From the NCBI GenBank assembly GCA_029465975.1, contig CM055744.1, forward strand, positions 4,231,500 to 4,295,499: a stretch of 64,000 nt of DNA, read 5' to 3'. The stretch comes from Dallia pectoralis (taxonomy: Eukaryota; Chordata; Actinopteri; Esociformes; Umbridae). Every line of letters starts with the position of its first letter. Within the stretch, counting starts at the first letter, position 1. A program made the translations under genes and the position numbers. The notes beneath the pieces are model-generated. The model saw only the letters and a list, made by a program, of their open reading frames with translations, did no database searches and was not told the DNA's origin. Below, piece by piece: positions 34,650 to 48,050 of the stretch.

Positions 34650-35205
34650 AATGCTGGTTGGTAAGCTTGTCAATAAGGTCAACATCTTTCCAGTGTTTGC
34701 TGAAAGCCTCTTTAAGTTTGTGATACTCCCGTTCACAATTCTCTTTGGTCTTGCAAACTTTGTTTATCCACTATTAGTTCCCCCATCAACAGTATTTGTC
34801 TTTACTATATATCTTAAGGGTATTAACAACCATTCTACAGGAACTTTCTCACAGCTTCCTCTTTGTTGTTCTGTTTGTTTTGCGCTTCTTTGTTTTCAAG
34901 CTTGCGTCTGGATTTCTTGAGTTTCAGTTTCAGGTTTAGTGACCAAAGGGCTCGGTAGGTGAAACGAGACTTCGAAGGGCGATGTGTTGCTTTTTATTGT
35001 CTTTGAAGCTTCTGACGTTCCCATAAGCAGCAACAGCAGAAAGTCTGAGAGTTCTCCTCTGTTCTAGCTGGGTATCAATATGCAATTTGGGTGTTGTTTT
35101 CTCAGCATCTTCTTGAAACTGCTTACAAATATGTATTTCGTGTTCATCAGCAGAGACAGAACCTCGATTCATGGTCATGTTCAGAGTTGCCTGAAGCAGG
35201 TGCAA
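34650..35205 (-). pseudogene. Unidentified coding-like fragments
   Basis: At 34936-35205 the minus strand reads LLQATLNMTMNRGSVSADEH, HICKQFQEDAEKTTPKLH and DTQLEQRRTLRLSAVAAYGN. Further along, in another frame near 34660-34760, it reads ENCEREYHKLKEAFSKHW, with coiled-coil character. Frameshifts and stops separate the pieces. Not recognised; probably a dead mobile-element or retrocopy gene. Confidence 0.3.
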
Positions 35206-35316
35206 GTAGATGATTTCTCTCCATCTTGTTTAGTCTTCATGAACCCCCTATAGGAGGGCCATCTTGTTGAGTGATCGGTAGGCACTGTGCTGATGCCGCT
35301 TGCTTTTCCTTTGTGT

Positions 35317-35438
35317 AGGTGATAGTGAACAGGTGATAGTGAACAGGTGATAGTGAGTGAACAGGTGATAGTGGGGACAGGTGATAGTGAACAGGTGATA
35401 GTGGGGACAGGTGATAGTGAACAGGTGATAGTGAACAG
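35317..35438. repeat. 14-bp-based minisatellite
   Basis: GTGATAGTGAACAG and GTGATAGTGGGGACAG units alternate, about 8 copies. Confidence 0.92.
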
Positions 35439-38243
35439 TCTTGCTACATGTCTGTTTTACATCTGTATTTGCTTTGGGCTGAGAGATGGGTGCGCCACTA
35501 CCAATTAATAATCCAAAGGTTACTAATGTTTTGTCTCACCTCACTCTGACACCTTTTATTTTCTGCCATGATGACTGACTCACTTGTATGGGACGGCACC
35601 AACACCAGTATCTGTTTAAAATAATCAACAACGTTGCCTTTTTTTCTTCAGATCCTTCTGATGAGAACTGTTGTAAGTGTTGCTCAGTCTTCATACGGGC
35701 CAAGGATCTGACATATGTACGTGACATCAGCTTGGATCAACCTTTTGTGCAAATGCTCGTGCGACTTCGTTTCTGTCTTGATCGAAACCCGACCGTACTG
35801 TGTTTGTGAAACTCATACTGTGAAATTCTATTTATATATGCAGTCTTTCTTGTCTCTCAGTAGTTATAAGAGCTCCTGTCTGGCTCACCAAATTATATGT
35901 AGCATGTGCTGAGCAATAACAATGCAATGGAACAAAAGTACTTTCAGAAAACAAATGGTGACGTAGCGCTTACTCTGCAAGAAAACCAAAGCTGCAAGGT
36001 TTCACTTATAACTTCAATTTAAGGTGAATGAGAAAGTAATGAAGTTAAATACATTTAAAGGTGAATATGCCCACTACTCTTCATACTAAAAGTCTCCCCT
36101 ATCTTTTGTCACTATCTGTATTCAGTAAAGCACAAAATGCCGGCATTTGTAAAAATGTATACTGCATATCTATATCAAATTAGAGACTAACAAATCCGCG
36201 TCCAAATACTTTTGCACGCTGCTGTATATTTTGTTAATCTTCATTCACTGCTGAGGGAATGATCACTTATAGAGCAAAGAGAATATATAGAATATATAGA
36301 AGTCCCTGTTCACGGTCAATAGTCTTTGGTTGTTATTTGTACATATTTGACATTGCAGAATTAACATCATGGTCAGTATGATTTTGGCAGTCCTTCAGCT
36401 CTCCATTTATTTGAAAAAACAAATCCCATTTACGGATAAAGCACCTGATGTGGCTAGTTAATGGAAGGGCTTACACGTTATGTAAATAAACAGCTTGCTT
36501 TTGCTGTTAGATTAAGAGAACCACTAAAGGCTGCTCAATGGAGAGAGAGTCTGAAGGGATAGAGAACCAAACAGAGAACGTTGACATGATGTTACCATGT
36601 GTTGCTAGGGCTTTGTGTTGCTAGGGCTCTGTGAACTATTAGATTTGGCTGTCTAGACACTTTTCAACAGCCGCAATGTCTTAAAAAGCTTTACTATGCC
36701 TGGAACACCCGCTTTTGGTTGGCTGTGCTCGGGTGTTGGTTACGACCAGTAGTTGCTCTTGTTGAGATAGCAGTGGATAACAGGTTTCAGTTCAGGTATT
36801 GTTTTCCAGGGTGTGACCAGAAACCGTGCCTTCGGTTCGACCTGGAAGATGGAGTGGTAACCACTGAAACTGAAAGTAGAATGAGTTAAATTACGTTCCA
36901 CAAGTTGTACAAGCAGTTTCAATTGGTGAGAAATAGAACCTTCCAAACAAGACATATCAATTAAAATGCCTTTAAATTTTTTTCAACACTGCAGGTTTGC
37001 CAAATTGCACTAATTCATGTCATACATTGTCACATATTAGGTTATTTTCTTGTTCCCCTTTCTTTTTGTTGAATTGTCAAATGCCTTTGTTTGTTTGCAA
37101 TTGTTAAATATTTAAAATGTTGAATTTTAACTAGACAGTAGATTAGATAACATTTTTCTCAGGAGTGGAGAGCTTTTTCAATCAAAATGGATGTTTTTTT
37201 TTTAAATGCAATCCAACAAGAAAGGCAGAGGCATTTCTATATTTATTTACAGTGCCTTTGCACCAGTTTCAGTCTTGGCTCTGAAGTTATTTTCATAAAC
37301 AAAGTTTCCCTGGCCTACGGGAAAAAGTGCAGGGCCGTACTGAGCCCTGAAAACAGGAATGACAAACACCATTAGCTGAAAAATGTCCATCTCATTGCGA
37401 CTATGTTATTGTTTACTTTACCATACACGTCCTAATATGGTTCCCTCCCAGTTAAGGCAGCCCAGCACTAAGCCCTGGGGCCCTCGCAGGGACATGCTTT
37501 TAACTGCCACTTAGACAATAAGAAACAAATGTCACATCTCGGGTATAAGGTCTAGCTTTCACAGCCTTCCAATACTCCACCTTCCACGGCAGTTGGTTCA
37601 GGCTGCTGTGTGAATTTCACCCCCAGTAACTCGTAGCTGTGTTGTCTCACTATCGCTCCACCAGCACACCTCCCCTACTCTCTGGTGCTTGCTGTTTCTC
37701 CTGCTCTCACTCCCGGACTGGCTGTCCCCATCTCCATATATCTATGTAGCCATCTCTGTCTCTGGGTTAGCCGTTTGGTGCTTGACTGATCTATCTCTGT
37801 TTGTCTTGTGTAGGTATTTAACAGGGGTGGGGGGTATGGGTGGTGTGTTTAGAGTGGCTGTTGTCTCTGCCACAGACCAGAGGCCGGTTCAACTACAGGT
37901 CAGGCCTGTCTGTTCTGCTCTCTCTGGATGTAGCATCTCATTGACACCAGAGGCCCATTCCACTCATGACGTCAACCTCACTCATATGGTTTGAGTCCTG
38001 AGGTAGAACAACAAATCTTTTTATTTTCTCTCGTCCGGAGTGTTTTTCTTGTTTTAAAACGGAAGATGGATGGTCATGGCTGTGAGCTGCGTTAGATCTG
38101 TTAACATGTCGATGTTTGTCAGAAAGAGTTTCAGCTGATACATCTGTGTCAGCTCCCCTAGAAGACATTTATGAATCCTCTTATTTATTCTCCATGTAAC
38201 GTCACTACTCTGTCTGGCCAGATGTACCATATTGGTAGGGTTA
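35439..38243. other. Single-copy intronic stretch
   Basis: No exon or RNA gene is supported. The piece near 36195-36235 (CCAAATACTTTTGCACGC) resembles the end of a common fish DNA repeat but is too short to assign. Confidence 0.45.
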
Positions 38244-38941
38244 GCTTATTCCAGGGGTGAGTTAGGTGATAGGTAGTCTTACCTTATTCCAGGTGTCAAT
38301 TGGGTGATAGGTAGTCTTACCTTATTCCAGGTGTCAGTTGGGTGATAGGTAGTCTTACCTTATTCCAGGTGTCAGTTGGGTGATAGGTAGTCTTACCTTA
38401 TTCCAGGTGTCAGTTGGGTGATAGGTAGTCTTACCTTATTCCAGGTGTCAGTTGGGTGATAGGTAGTCTTACCTTATTCCAGGTGTCAGTTGGGTGATAG
38501 GTAGTCTTACCTTATTCCAGGTGTCAGTTGGGTGATAGGTAGTCTTACCTTATTCCAGGTGTCAGTTGGGTGATATGTAGTCTTACCTTATTCCAGGTGT
38601 CAGTTGGGTGATATGTAGTCTTACCTTATTCCAGGTGTCAATTGGGTGATAGGTAGTCTTACCTTATTCCAGGTGTCAGTTGGGTGATGGGTAGTCTTAC
38701 CTTATTCCAGGTGTCAGTTGGGTGATGGGTAGTCTTACCTTATTCCAGGTGTCAGTTGGGTGATAGGTAGTCTTACCTTATTCCAGGTGTCAGTTGGGTG
38801 ATGGGTAGTCTTACCTTATTCCAGGTGTCAGTTGGGTGATGGGTAGTCTTACCTTATTCCAGGTTTCAGTTGGGAGATGGGTAGTCTTACCTTATTCCAG
38901 GTGTCAGTTGGGTGATGGGTAGTCTTACCTTATTCCAGGGT
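38244..38941. repeat. 38-bp tandem array, about 18 copies
   Basis: The unit contains CAGTTGGGTGATAGGTAGTC and TTACCTTATTCCAGGTGT. A GATGGG variant dominates the last third, and two adjacent GATATG copies sit near 38575-38615. Every unit carries CTTACCTTATTCCAGGTG, so splice-like AGGT and CAG motifs recur. Confidence 0.95.
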
Positions 38942-40166
38942 TAAACTAGCCGACACTTTCAAATGCATGGCTTTATCATCCCTGGTAAGTTAAAGACGTT
39001 GGCAGCTTCACCTCAATCCTGAAATCCTCACGTTTGTGATATTTGCCCAGCATTATCTGTGCTCTTGGATTAATAGGAGGATAGGCCATGTGGAATGTTG
39101 AAGGTCAGGGTCCATGATTTACACAGAGATGGAGCCCAGGAATACCTGGGAATCTGTTGGGGATCCAGCACATGTCACCATCACATGTCACTATCAAATG
39201 TCATCTGATATATTCTTAAACGTTGACCTTTAAATGCACACATTTCTGTAATTTCACTTGCGTGTTCTTTGTGTTTAATGAGATGAAAGTAGGGTGAGGC
39301 CTTAGAAACACATGAGGCTCAAAGAACAAACCAAGAAAACGTTTGAGACTTTGTTCGTTAGGACGCTATGGCCATTCAACGCCTTTCAGAATCGTTCAGC
39401 TCCTTTGATTGTCGCTGTGTCTTCACGTGACTTTAACCGGGTTTTCACATGAAACGAAACGATGTTCTGTTCAGATGTTGACCATAAGCAGCTTATGTTA
39501 ATCATTAAAGTAGTGACTTGGTTATGCAGGTTTACTCAGTGTCTCTCCTGGTAACAGGCTGTTTCTACCTCCACCCATTTCTCATCACAGCGTGTGTATG
39601 TTTCATTGTAGAGTGTTGATGATAATTACAGAGTGTGATCGGCCTAGTATAGTAATCTGGGAGAGATCAGAGCAGTGTAGAAAGTGTGTCATTCCCAATG
39701 AATAAAGGCCAGATGAAAGTCGAAATGCGTTGCTGCACATCGCTGAAGCATTATGCAAAAAAAGAGAAAATCTGAAAGTAGTCATTTGCTCCTAGGTTGT
39801 CATGTCATTTATTTGTTTGTTTCAATGACATTGTTGTTGTTTTAAAAAAAAAAAAAGACTTTAGTTTATTGTGTAGTAGTATAATGATTTTTTTTCTATA
39901 AAAATGTTTTGTAATTGTTGTATTGCTTATATTATATGGGAGTGGAAAATTAGAGATTCCCCCCTCTGACCTTAAATGAATGTGTGCTAGTAGTTTGTTT
40001 GCTGATGTCAAGGTCAGCTTCGGAGAATGGCAGCACGTTTTCTTGTAAACGTATTTACAGCCAAAGATGTGTAAACATTGTAAATGTATACTGGTGGAGA
40101 GGATATACTGGTTTATTTTCTGCTTTTTTTTCTTGACCTTTTCTCCCATGACGTGCTGAAAGGCGA

Positions 40167-40203
40167 TGTGTGTGTGTGTGTGTGTGTGCGTGTGTGTGTG
40201 TGT
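40167..40203. repeat. (GT)n microsatellite
   Basis: About 18 GT units with one GC interruption. Confidence 0.92.
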
Positions 40204-40374
40204 CAAAGTACACCCGCAAAAATGGTGTCTTACAATATGAGGCTGAATAAAACCAGACACAGAAAGCTAAATTATTGTTGGCGGCATTAAATCTAAATTC
40301 ACCGAATGTTCCTCACGCACATCTTCGGTTGTATTGTGGTGGTGAAAAACAAAATGTACATTGCCGGCTACTGG

Positions 40375-40620
40375 CCGTGAAGGTGCTTTGGACTTAGTAT
40401 CCTTTAATTAGAAGTGAGAGATTAGCATTTCATAAGGCTTTATGTGGTGTGAGGGAACGGCCGGCTTGGCTGCTAAGCCTTCATTAGCCAGCCTCTCTGC
40501 TTGTAATGAGCGGCGTCATTAGCTGATGGAGTGGACTTGCCCCGGCTCTACCTTGAAAGGCACATCATTTACATACTTCTAAGGAATAAGGCTTTTAATG
40601 GATTCGTCTATGAATAAAAT
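40375..40620. promoter_or_regulatory. Candidate conserved non-coding element
   Basis: Unique sequence with CCTTTAATTAGAAGTG, GATTAGCATTTCATAAGG, CTTCATTAGCC, GTCATTAGCTGATGG and CTTTTAATGGATTCG. Regular ATTA cores in balanced sequence. Confidence 0.33.
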
Positions 40621-41022
40621 AAAATGGAACTTTTTTTAACAGTCATGTTTTTGATAGCGTACATCAGTAGCCTGCTACCTCTTTTGTTGGATGGATGGAG
40701 AAAGGCAAAAGAGGACAAAGTGGGGGGGATGTGGGGTTGACTTATGTTTGAAACTTAAGGCATTGGAATTCACTACATGGGTCGCCTGGCGCGTCATAAA
40801 TTCAGAATTAAATCAATAATGTGGGGACGTGAAAGTATAAAAGCGCTGGATCAAACAGGAGAAATATGACATGCAGACTGACTTTTGCCTCCAGACCCGG
40901 GTACATAAATAAGGTGTGCATGATTTGTGTCAGAGGCCTGAAGAAGAGCTCGGCATCAGTTAGTGGGGGAAGGGTCTGAGAATTGGGGTGAGGAAGAGCC
41001 AGAGAGGAACCAGTTAAACCCT

Positions 41023-41146
<124 letters not shown>

Positions 41147-41489
41147 TGACTGACACACAGTGATAGTGGTGTTTTGGGAAATGGAAGTTTTCTCTAAGCC
41201 GCCAGCCACAGACCATTCTCTGAATCAGCCGTGAAGTGATTAGCATTTTATTGATGAGCTCCCGAAGTGGCAAGTGTGGGAAATTGCATCTTTGATCACA
41301 CAGCGTTTGGTAAATGTAACCTGAGCGTGTGGAGCCAACCAGGTAAGACCCCCCAACACACCCCGCACACCAAGCCTCCGTCGGACCTGTCGCCTTTTAC
41401 GGATCCGTCTTCCCTTCCACAAAACACATATTTGTTTTGAATGTTTCCATTGAGAGTCGACACGGCGATTACGGATATTCATTAACAAC

Positions 41490-41720
41490 ATTTGGTATTT
41501 GTTTTAAACTTTAACCAATCACTTTGATATGCTAATTACGGTGTAATTTAATTTGAGCCCTGTAATGGTGATGCTGTTATTATGGACATAAATGATGCAG
41601 TTAAGCTGAGAGTAATCTCATTTGCATACTGTACATGCCAGTAAATTAAGCCCTTTCCTGCACTGCTTGGGCTTTAATTTTCCACTCCCTTTCACACAGC
41701 AGCAGTGGCTGCGTGGCTCC
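41490..41720. promoter_or_regulatory. Candidate conserved non-coding element with octamer-like site
   Basis: The segment contains GATATGCTAATTACGGTG, GTAATTTAATTTGAGCCC, the POU octamer-like ATTTGCAT and CAGTAAATTAAGCCC. The density of homeodomain/POU-like cores in unique sequence suggests a developmental enhancer. Confidence 0.35.
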
Positions 41721-44141
41721 GGCCTGTGCCTTAATAGCAGTAGAGTGTGTTTGATGTGCAGAGAGATGCTTCCCCACACTAAATCTAGTCACAATGTGTA
41801 ATGCATAAAATAGGTCATTATGCTCACTACTTTAAGTGTTCCTTTAAGAAGTTGGGATTCATAAGGAGATGTGTGTTCCCCTCCAAATAATATGGCCTTA
41901 TACCCCATGTTCATCTTTTTAGTTGAATGTTTTTATTTTTCACCCCCCCCGTCCCTCCTCCCCCCCACTCGCGACACATCACCAGCATTGCAAACCGTCA
42001 AGCTATAATGATGTCTTCAGCATCATCAGAGCCTAGTCTGTATTCATCGGTGGACTTTCCTGTTATGTGTTGATCATAGCTCACTTCAAAGGGTTGATTG
42101 TGTTTTGATATTCGTCTTTCGAAAAAACAGATGAATAGCAGCAAGATGTGTTTTTTTCCTGATTGAATGTACCTGTTTTTACTCCAACGGTTTCTCATGT
42201 GAAGTTATTTATATTGTACAATATGTTCGCTGAAAAACCGCGATGAATAGATATGTGTTTGTATCTCAAAAATTGAGGGAGAAGTCTTGGAAAGTGCTTT
42301 ATTCATCTTAAAGGTATCACCGGAGAGAGTTCACGAATCACAACATGGCTAATTATTGCTAGCGGTCTGTTATCTTCATTAGAGAAGCAGCAGCAGCTCA
42401 GGGTCTTTCATTGTGTGCTGTTTGCTCTGTGAGGGTAAACATGTTTGTCACACATGGGTGTATTTATGCTGCTCAAACTGATCAGCCAGAGGATTGTCAA
42501 TGCCAAGGTCTCGTTTCAGAGACGAACGTCTGTGCCGCACAACCACCCTTACTTCAAGAAAACTTTGCCTTTCCTTTTGTCTTTCTCCACGAGCGTCATG
42601 TTCGGCTCTGACACGGCTGCTCCTTTGTATTTTGAAGACAGGGGAAACCTATTTCATGGAGCTAACACAGACAATGCATTTGCCCTTCAGCAAGAATGCT
42701 TTTCCATTTTGCACCATAAAGAATATTATTTTTCTGTCAGCCAATTTTCTCTGCGAGTCTAATTGGCTACATCAATCTCTGGCATTGAGGTTGAGGAATG
42801 TTGCCGTGTCACACAGTGTAATCTTCAACCTTATTTACCAATTCATTAAGATTCATTGATGCAGGATCGGTGAGAGGAAATGACAACATAAATCAGGCCT
42901 CCAACATAATGACCCTAATCAGTTGGGAATTGCGGAAAATGTCATGATGAACTATGTCCTTGTATTAGTGCCACTGTACATTGTCATTGCTCTGCTTTAC
43001 GAGTGGGACGCATCCTCCTGACGTGAGCTGTATTTAACAAAAAAAGAGTTGTTAAAACCTGATTCCATTAAAGCGTCCCAGATTCATACAAGGTCTTTTG
43101 GTATTTACCCCAGCGCCCTTTTCCTTCAGTTTAACTGCTTAATGGAAGCCACACACTCCTGCGTTTTAACCCTCCGTGTTCACTCTCTGAAGCTAGGGCT
43201 TTTATAATAATAACAGAGTTCTTGGTCACCACCTCGGCATGGTAACTCTAGGAGACACAATGAGGATGTAGGCAAGGTCAGGCGTCTGTCCACACCCCGA
43301 AGCAACCAATGGAGTGCCAACATTTCCTATTTGATCCTTTGTGCCGATTGGTCAGTTGACAAACATTGCTTATGCATACTTTTGGAAAAGACCGTTGATT
43401 GATGTGCTTGTGTGGTTGTTGTGTAGTTAACATCGAGATGATGCTGCTATTTCGGCACTTTTCCACACGCTTGCATTTTAAATTAAACGGAATGCCGTCC
43501 TAATCGCGTGATAACCAGTATCCACATCGTGGCCCATTGGAGATCATCCAGATGAATTGTCTGAAACTATTTCTCAGTATTTTGTACAGTCTTGTGAACT
43601 CGTACCTCCTGCTGTTGTATGGAGGAATAGAGGACACTCAACCAAGCGAACACTCTGAGGCGTTAATGTGCAACTGGGCACATTTCCCCCACGATGTGTC
43701 TAATAATATGTCCCTCATAGGGTTCAGGCCCACATAATTAGATGACTTCATAGGGTAACCTTTCTTTCCTTTGTAAAGTCTATCCCGACACATTTCCTCC
43801 TCAAGTCCATATATCCACCAGCCGGGGAATTGGCTGGGCTTGAATTCATGTGAAAAAAATGATTAAAAAAGATATGACACACTTTAAGTAATGTTAAAAC
43901 AATGGGCGCTTTTGTAGATCCCATAGGACGCTGAGAGATTGAAGTGTGTTTTTCTTTTGCGGTGTGCGTTTGACAGGTCTAATTGGTAAGATGAGCTTGA
44001 GGGGAGCGACTTGTGCTTTTCCCACGCATCGAGACCGGTCAGAAAAGAGGCCCACGTCTCTCGGTGTCTGTCCTTTTGCTGTGGTGTTAATCGCTATGAG
44101 CCACATGTGTCCAACATTATCAAAGTCAAACCAAGGGAGCC

Positions 44142-44900
44142 TGGTGAGGAACGTGCGGTGAAGAACGTGCGGTGAGGAACGTGCGGTGAAGAACGTGCGG
44201 TGAACGTGCGGTGAGGAACGTGCGGTGAGGTACGTGCGGTGAGGTACGTGCGGTGAGGTACGTGCGGTGAGGAACGTGCGTCGAGGAACGTGCGTCGAGG
44301 AACGCGGTGAAGAACGTGCGGTGCGGTGAAGAACGTGCGGTGAGGGTGCGTGAGGCGTGCGGCGAGGTACGTGCGGCGGAACGTGCGGCGAAGGAACGTG
44401 CGGCGAGGAACGTGCGGCGAGGAACGTGCGGCGAGGAACGTGCGGCGAGGAACGTGCGGCGAGGAACGTGCGGCGAGGAACGTGCGGCGAGGAACGTGCG
44501 GCGAGGAACGTGCGGCGAGGAACGTGCGGCGAGGAACGTGCGGCGAGGAAGGAACGTGCGGCGCGAGGAACGTGCGGCGAGGAACGTGCGGCGAGGAACG
44601 TGCGGCGAGGAACGGCGGCGTGCGGCGAGGAACGTGCGTGCGGCGAGGAACGTGCGGCGAGGAACGCGGCGGCGAGGAACGTGCGGCGAGGAACGTGCGG
44701 CGAGGAACGTGCGGCGAGGTACGTGCGGCGAGGAACGTGCGGCGAGGAACGTGCGGCGAGGAACGTGCGGCGAGGAACGTGCGGCGAGGAACGTGCGGCG
44801 AGGAACGTGCGGCGAGGTACGTGCGGCGAGGTACGTGCTGCGAGGAACGTGCGGCGAGGAACGTGCGGCGAGGTACGTTCCTCACCGCACGTTCCTCACC
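44142..44900. repeat. CpG-rich 14-bp tandem array, more than 50 units, with inverted terminal units
   Basis: The main unit is GGCGAGGAACGTGC. Units before about 44345 are mostly the GGTGAG/GGTGAA subtype. The last units, at 44879-44900, are inverted (CCGCACGTTCCTCACC) and of the GGTGAG subtype. Each unit holds ACGTGC and two or three CpGs. Arginine-rich open frames of up to 274 codons on both strands are array artefacts. Confidence 0.95.
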
Positions 44901-47302
44901 CTTCTATCCACTTAATCCTCTGTTGGGACGCTGTTGTGCTTTTGAAAAGAGAAAACGCGCCCGACTTCTCGAGACGTCGTCGCCTACCCAGCAGGCCATG
45001 TGTTCTCCTAGATCATGCCTCCCCACTGGAGTCTGCCGTGTGCCCGTATCCTTCCTGTTCATTGCTCTGATAATCGGCTCATATGGGTATGAAACATCAG
45101 CATCAGCCGCTGAATGTCAAGCCCTTTCCTCTCCACGACATAGTAATACATTGGCTTGTGGATTTCATGCTTGAGGATCCCATTATGTTCTCCACAATGT
45201 GTCATAAATACGTGTTTGGGCTCTTAGCTCGGGCTCGTAGCCCCTGACTGCAATGTGTTTGGGGCCTGACTAAAATGAGCAGCAGGGTTGTTTGGAAGGG
45301 CGGGAAGGTGGGGGGGGCGGGGGACGGGGTGGAAGGAGACAGGAAGCTGAGGACTCACGGTCGGCCTCACAGACTGGGTTCACATCAGCAGATGGCACCT
45401 TGTTCACGTGAAGAATGAACACTGGAGATGAGGTGAAGTCTAAACCACACCGATCCACCGGGCACGTTAATCAGAACCCGTTTCTACAGTGCATGATTGG
45501 CTCGTGTGTGTGTGTGTGTGTGTGTTGTTAAAAATATGGAAATATTTACAGTATTACTTGTGTACTCTGAGTGCTTAGTGTTATTTGCTGAATTACGGGG
45601 TGCCTGCGGTTTATTCATTCCTCTGTTTGTCAGGGGTGTGTGGGGTTGGGGGTGGAGCGTTGCTTGTTTCTTTCCGACCACCTGTCCTGATGTTATTGGG
45701 AAGAGCTTCGGGAGCACTCAGACTTCCTTTGTTGTTCCCGAGCCCTGGTTACTGAATAATTGAAGCAGGTAAATGTTTAACATGTTTTACAAGTTCCTCG
45801 CTGTGGTGTTGTTCGATGACACTATGGCGAGGGTCGGTTCCGGAAGTGTCGGCTGTTTTCTGTCCATCCCGAAGAGGCCCTCTTCAGCCGGACCACGGCG
45901 CCCTCCTCACCTACGTCTTCTACATCCCCCCTCGTTCACGTTCACGGTGGGCGCCGAGGCAACAGCTGTAACGTGCCACCTTAATGCTTCTTCAAATGTC
46001 AAGAGAATCACTGTTTGTTTGTCTTGAGTTTCCCCCAGCTGTTTATTCTAGCAGAGGCCAGCGTTTGCATCGACCTTGATTCCCTCCGCCTGGCCCCGTC
46101 CTCCGCCCAGAACGTGTTTATACTGGGCCTGCCCTGAGTGTCACCTAGCAAATCTCTTGATCATTGCACCTGGTTAATGTTAAATTGGTCCTGCAAGGAG
46201 GCCTGTTTGTTCATCAACACACACCCCACTCCCCCTGTTTACCGTAGCCATGGTAGCAATCAGTTATTAAACAAATAGCAGCTTTGTTTGCCGGTGTGAG
46301 TGGTTGGTTCTCCCCTACAAGGTTTGGAAGGATCTTATGTGTCTGGGTGAGATGGGGGAGGTTGTTGGGAGAGAGGGGGGAGAGCCTTGTTCCGACAATG
46401 TTGTCACAGTAGTCTTGAGATATGCCTCGCATATCTGCAACTTTTGTTGAAGTGGCCCGGAGAGATTAGAGGCTTGTTTGGTCTCACTGTGTAAGTCAGC
46501 GTAGGCAGAATGTCATTGGTGTCGTTGCTTTTCTTTCTCGGAGAGGATAACGGGGCAAGGGAGCGAACGTCGTCTGGCATTGTGCGCTGATATTCTGGCA
46601 GCCCGATTCGAGCAGGGTGTGTGGTTCTGGATTACAGAGGCCTAAACTACGTTAAAGGTAAATACCAGACAGTTGTGGGAGGGAGGGCTCATGGATCGAC
46701 TCGGGTTGGGGGAGGGAAAGCGCTGTCTATTCTGTTCAAACTGGTAGAGTTTGGTTCGGTTCTACGAACTGCACATTACGTCCTGAATTGTTTGTAAACC
46801 ATTTTTTTTCATATTTATTATTAAGGTTTTTCTTCAGACTTATCCTCTGAGTGGAAAGGCAGGTCTCCAAACCTTGAAAACCCAACAGCCGGGAGGTGTT
46901 GTGGTGTAGCGCTACCTTGGTTCAGGGTGTTTGTGTTGTCTAGTCTAGCAACCATGCCGAAACTAAACAGGCAGCATCCCGAATGTACCTCTGGCTTTGT
47001 GTTCTCCTGTGTGTGTGTGAGTCCTTATCTCCCCTCCAAGAATGTTGTGCTTTTGTTGTGCGCTAGTGTAAACAGGGCTTATGTGAACTATGCGAGCCGG
47101 AGCAGGTGGCCACTGAGAGTTCACTGTCACGGGGAAGGGGCACGCCACAGCTGCACGGGTCCTCACTACCTTGGGTTGTTGATTGAACCGACCAGCTCTT
47201 GAATTCCGGGCCGCCTCGACAAGGAACAGTTGGGCTTTTGAATACCAGACCATTGGGACATGGGAGAGGTTAGGGTGAGATTGAAGCTGAGCATGGAGCT
47301 GC
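44901..47302. other. Intronic stretch, no gene
   Basis: The segment holds a G-rich patch at 45308-45330 (potential G-quadruplex) and a (GT)n run at 45504-45524. Nothing else is supported. Confidence 0.5.
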
Positions 47303-48050
47303 AAGCTCATAGCGGATACATGACAGCTCATAGAGGATACATTACAGCTCATAGATGATACATTACAGCTCATAGAGGATACATTACAGCTCATAGAGGA
47401 TACATTACAGCTCATAGAGGATACATTACAGCTCATAGAGGATACATTACAGCTCATAGAGGATACATTACAGCTCATAGAGGATACATTACAGCTCATA
47501 GAGGATACATTACAGCTCATAGAGGATACATTACAGCTCATAGAGGATACATTACAGCTCATAGAGGATACATTACAGCTCATAGAGGATACATTACAGC
47601 TCATAGAGGATACATTACACAGCTCATAGAGGATACATTACAGCTCATAGAGGATACATTACAGCTCATAGAGGATACATTACAGCTCATAGAGGATACA
47701 TTACAGCTCATAGATACATTACAGGATACATTACAGCTCATAGAGGATACATTACAGCTCATAGAGGATACATTGCAGCTCATAGAGGATACATTGCAGC
47801 TCATAGAGGATACATTACAGCTCATAGAGGATACATTACAGCTCATAGAGGATACATTACAGCTCATAGAGGATACATTGCAGCTCATAGAGGATACATT
47901 ACAGCTCATAGAGGATACATTGCAGCTCATAGAGGATACATTACAGCTCATATATGATACATTGCAGCTCATAGAGGATACATTGCAGCTCATAGAGGAT
48001 ACATTACAGCTCATAGAGCATACATGACAGCTCATAGAGGGTACATGATA
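47303..48050. repeat. 21-bp tandem array, about 35 copies
   Basis: The unit is ATACATTACAGCTCATAGAGG with an ATACATTGCAG variant concentrated at 47770-48000. Small disruptions lie near 47620 (two extra bases) and 47712-47730. The period is a multiple of three and open in several frames, which explains the 168- and 213-codon minus-strand frames. Confidence 0.96.

Larger units (their letters stand above)
33911..34650. repeat. 70-bp tandem array, 3 copies, interrupted by a LINE
   Basis: Units begin TTATAACCTGGTTGTA at 33911, 33981 and 34581 and end AATTGCAAAACCAAGAACA. The second and third are separated by the Rex3-like insertion at 34050-34567. Confidence 0.93.

Noticed and set aside
36195..36235. 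CCAAATACTTTTGCACGC resembling a fish transposon terminus
   Set aside because: Too short and without a matching partner end nearby to call an element.
44094..45174. Arginine-rich frames (RRTFLAARSSPHVP, GTCGEERAARNV)
   Set aside because: Both strands and several frames are open because the 14-bp CpG-rich unit lacks stops. Not a protamine-like gene.
46637..46656. Possible 20-nt microexon between GGATTACAG and GTAAAT
   Set aside because: Weak polypyrimidine tract and no supporting context; short AG...GT pairs are expected by chance in 64 kb.
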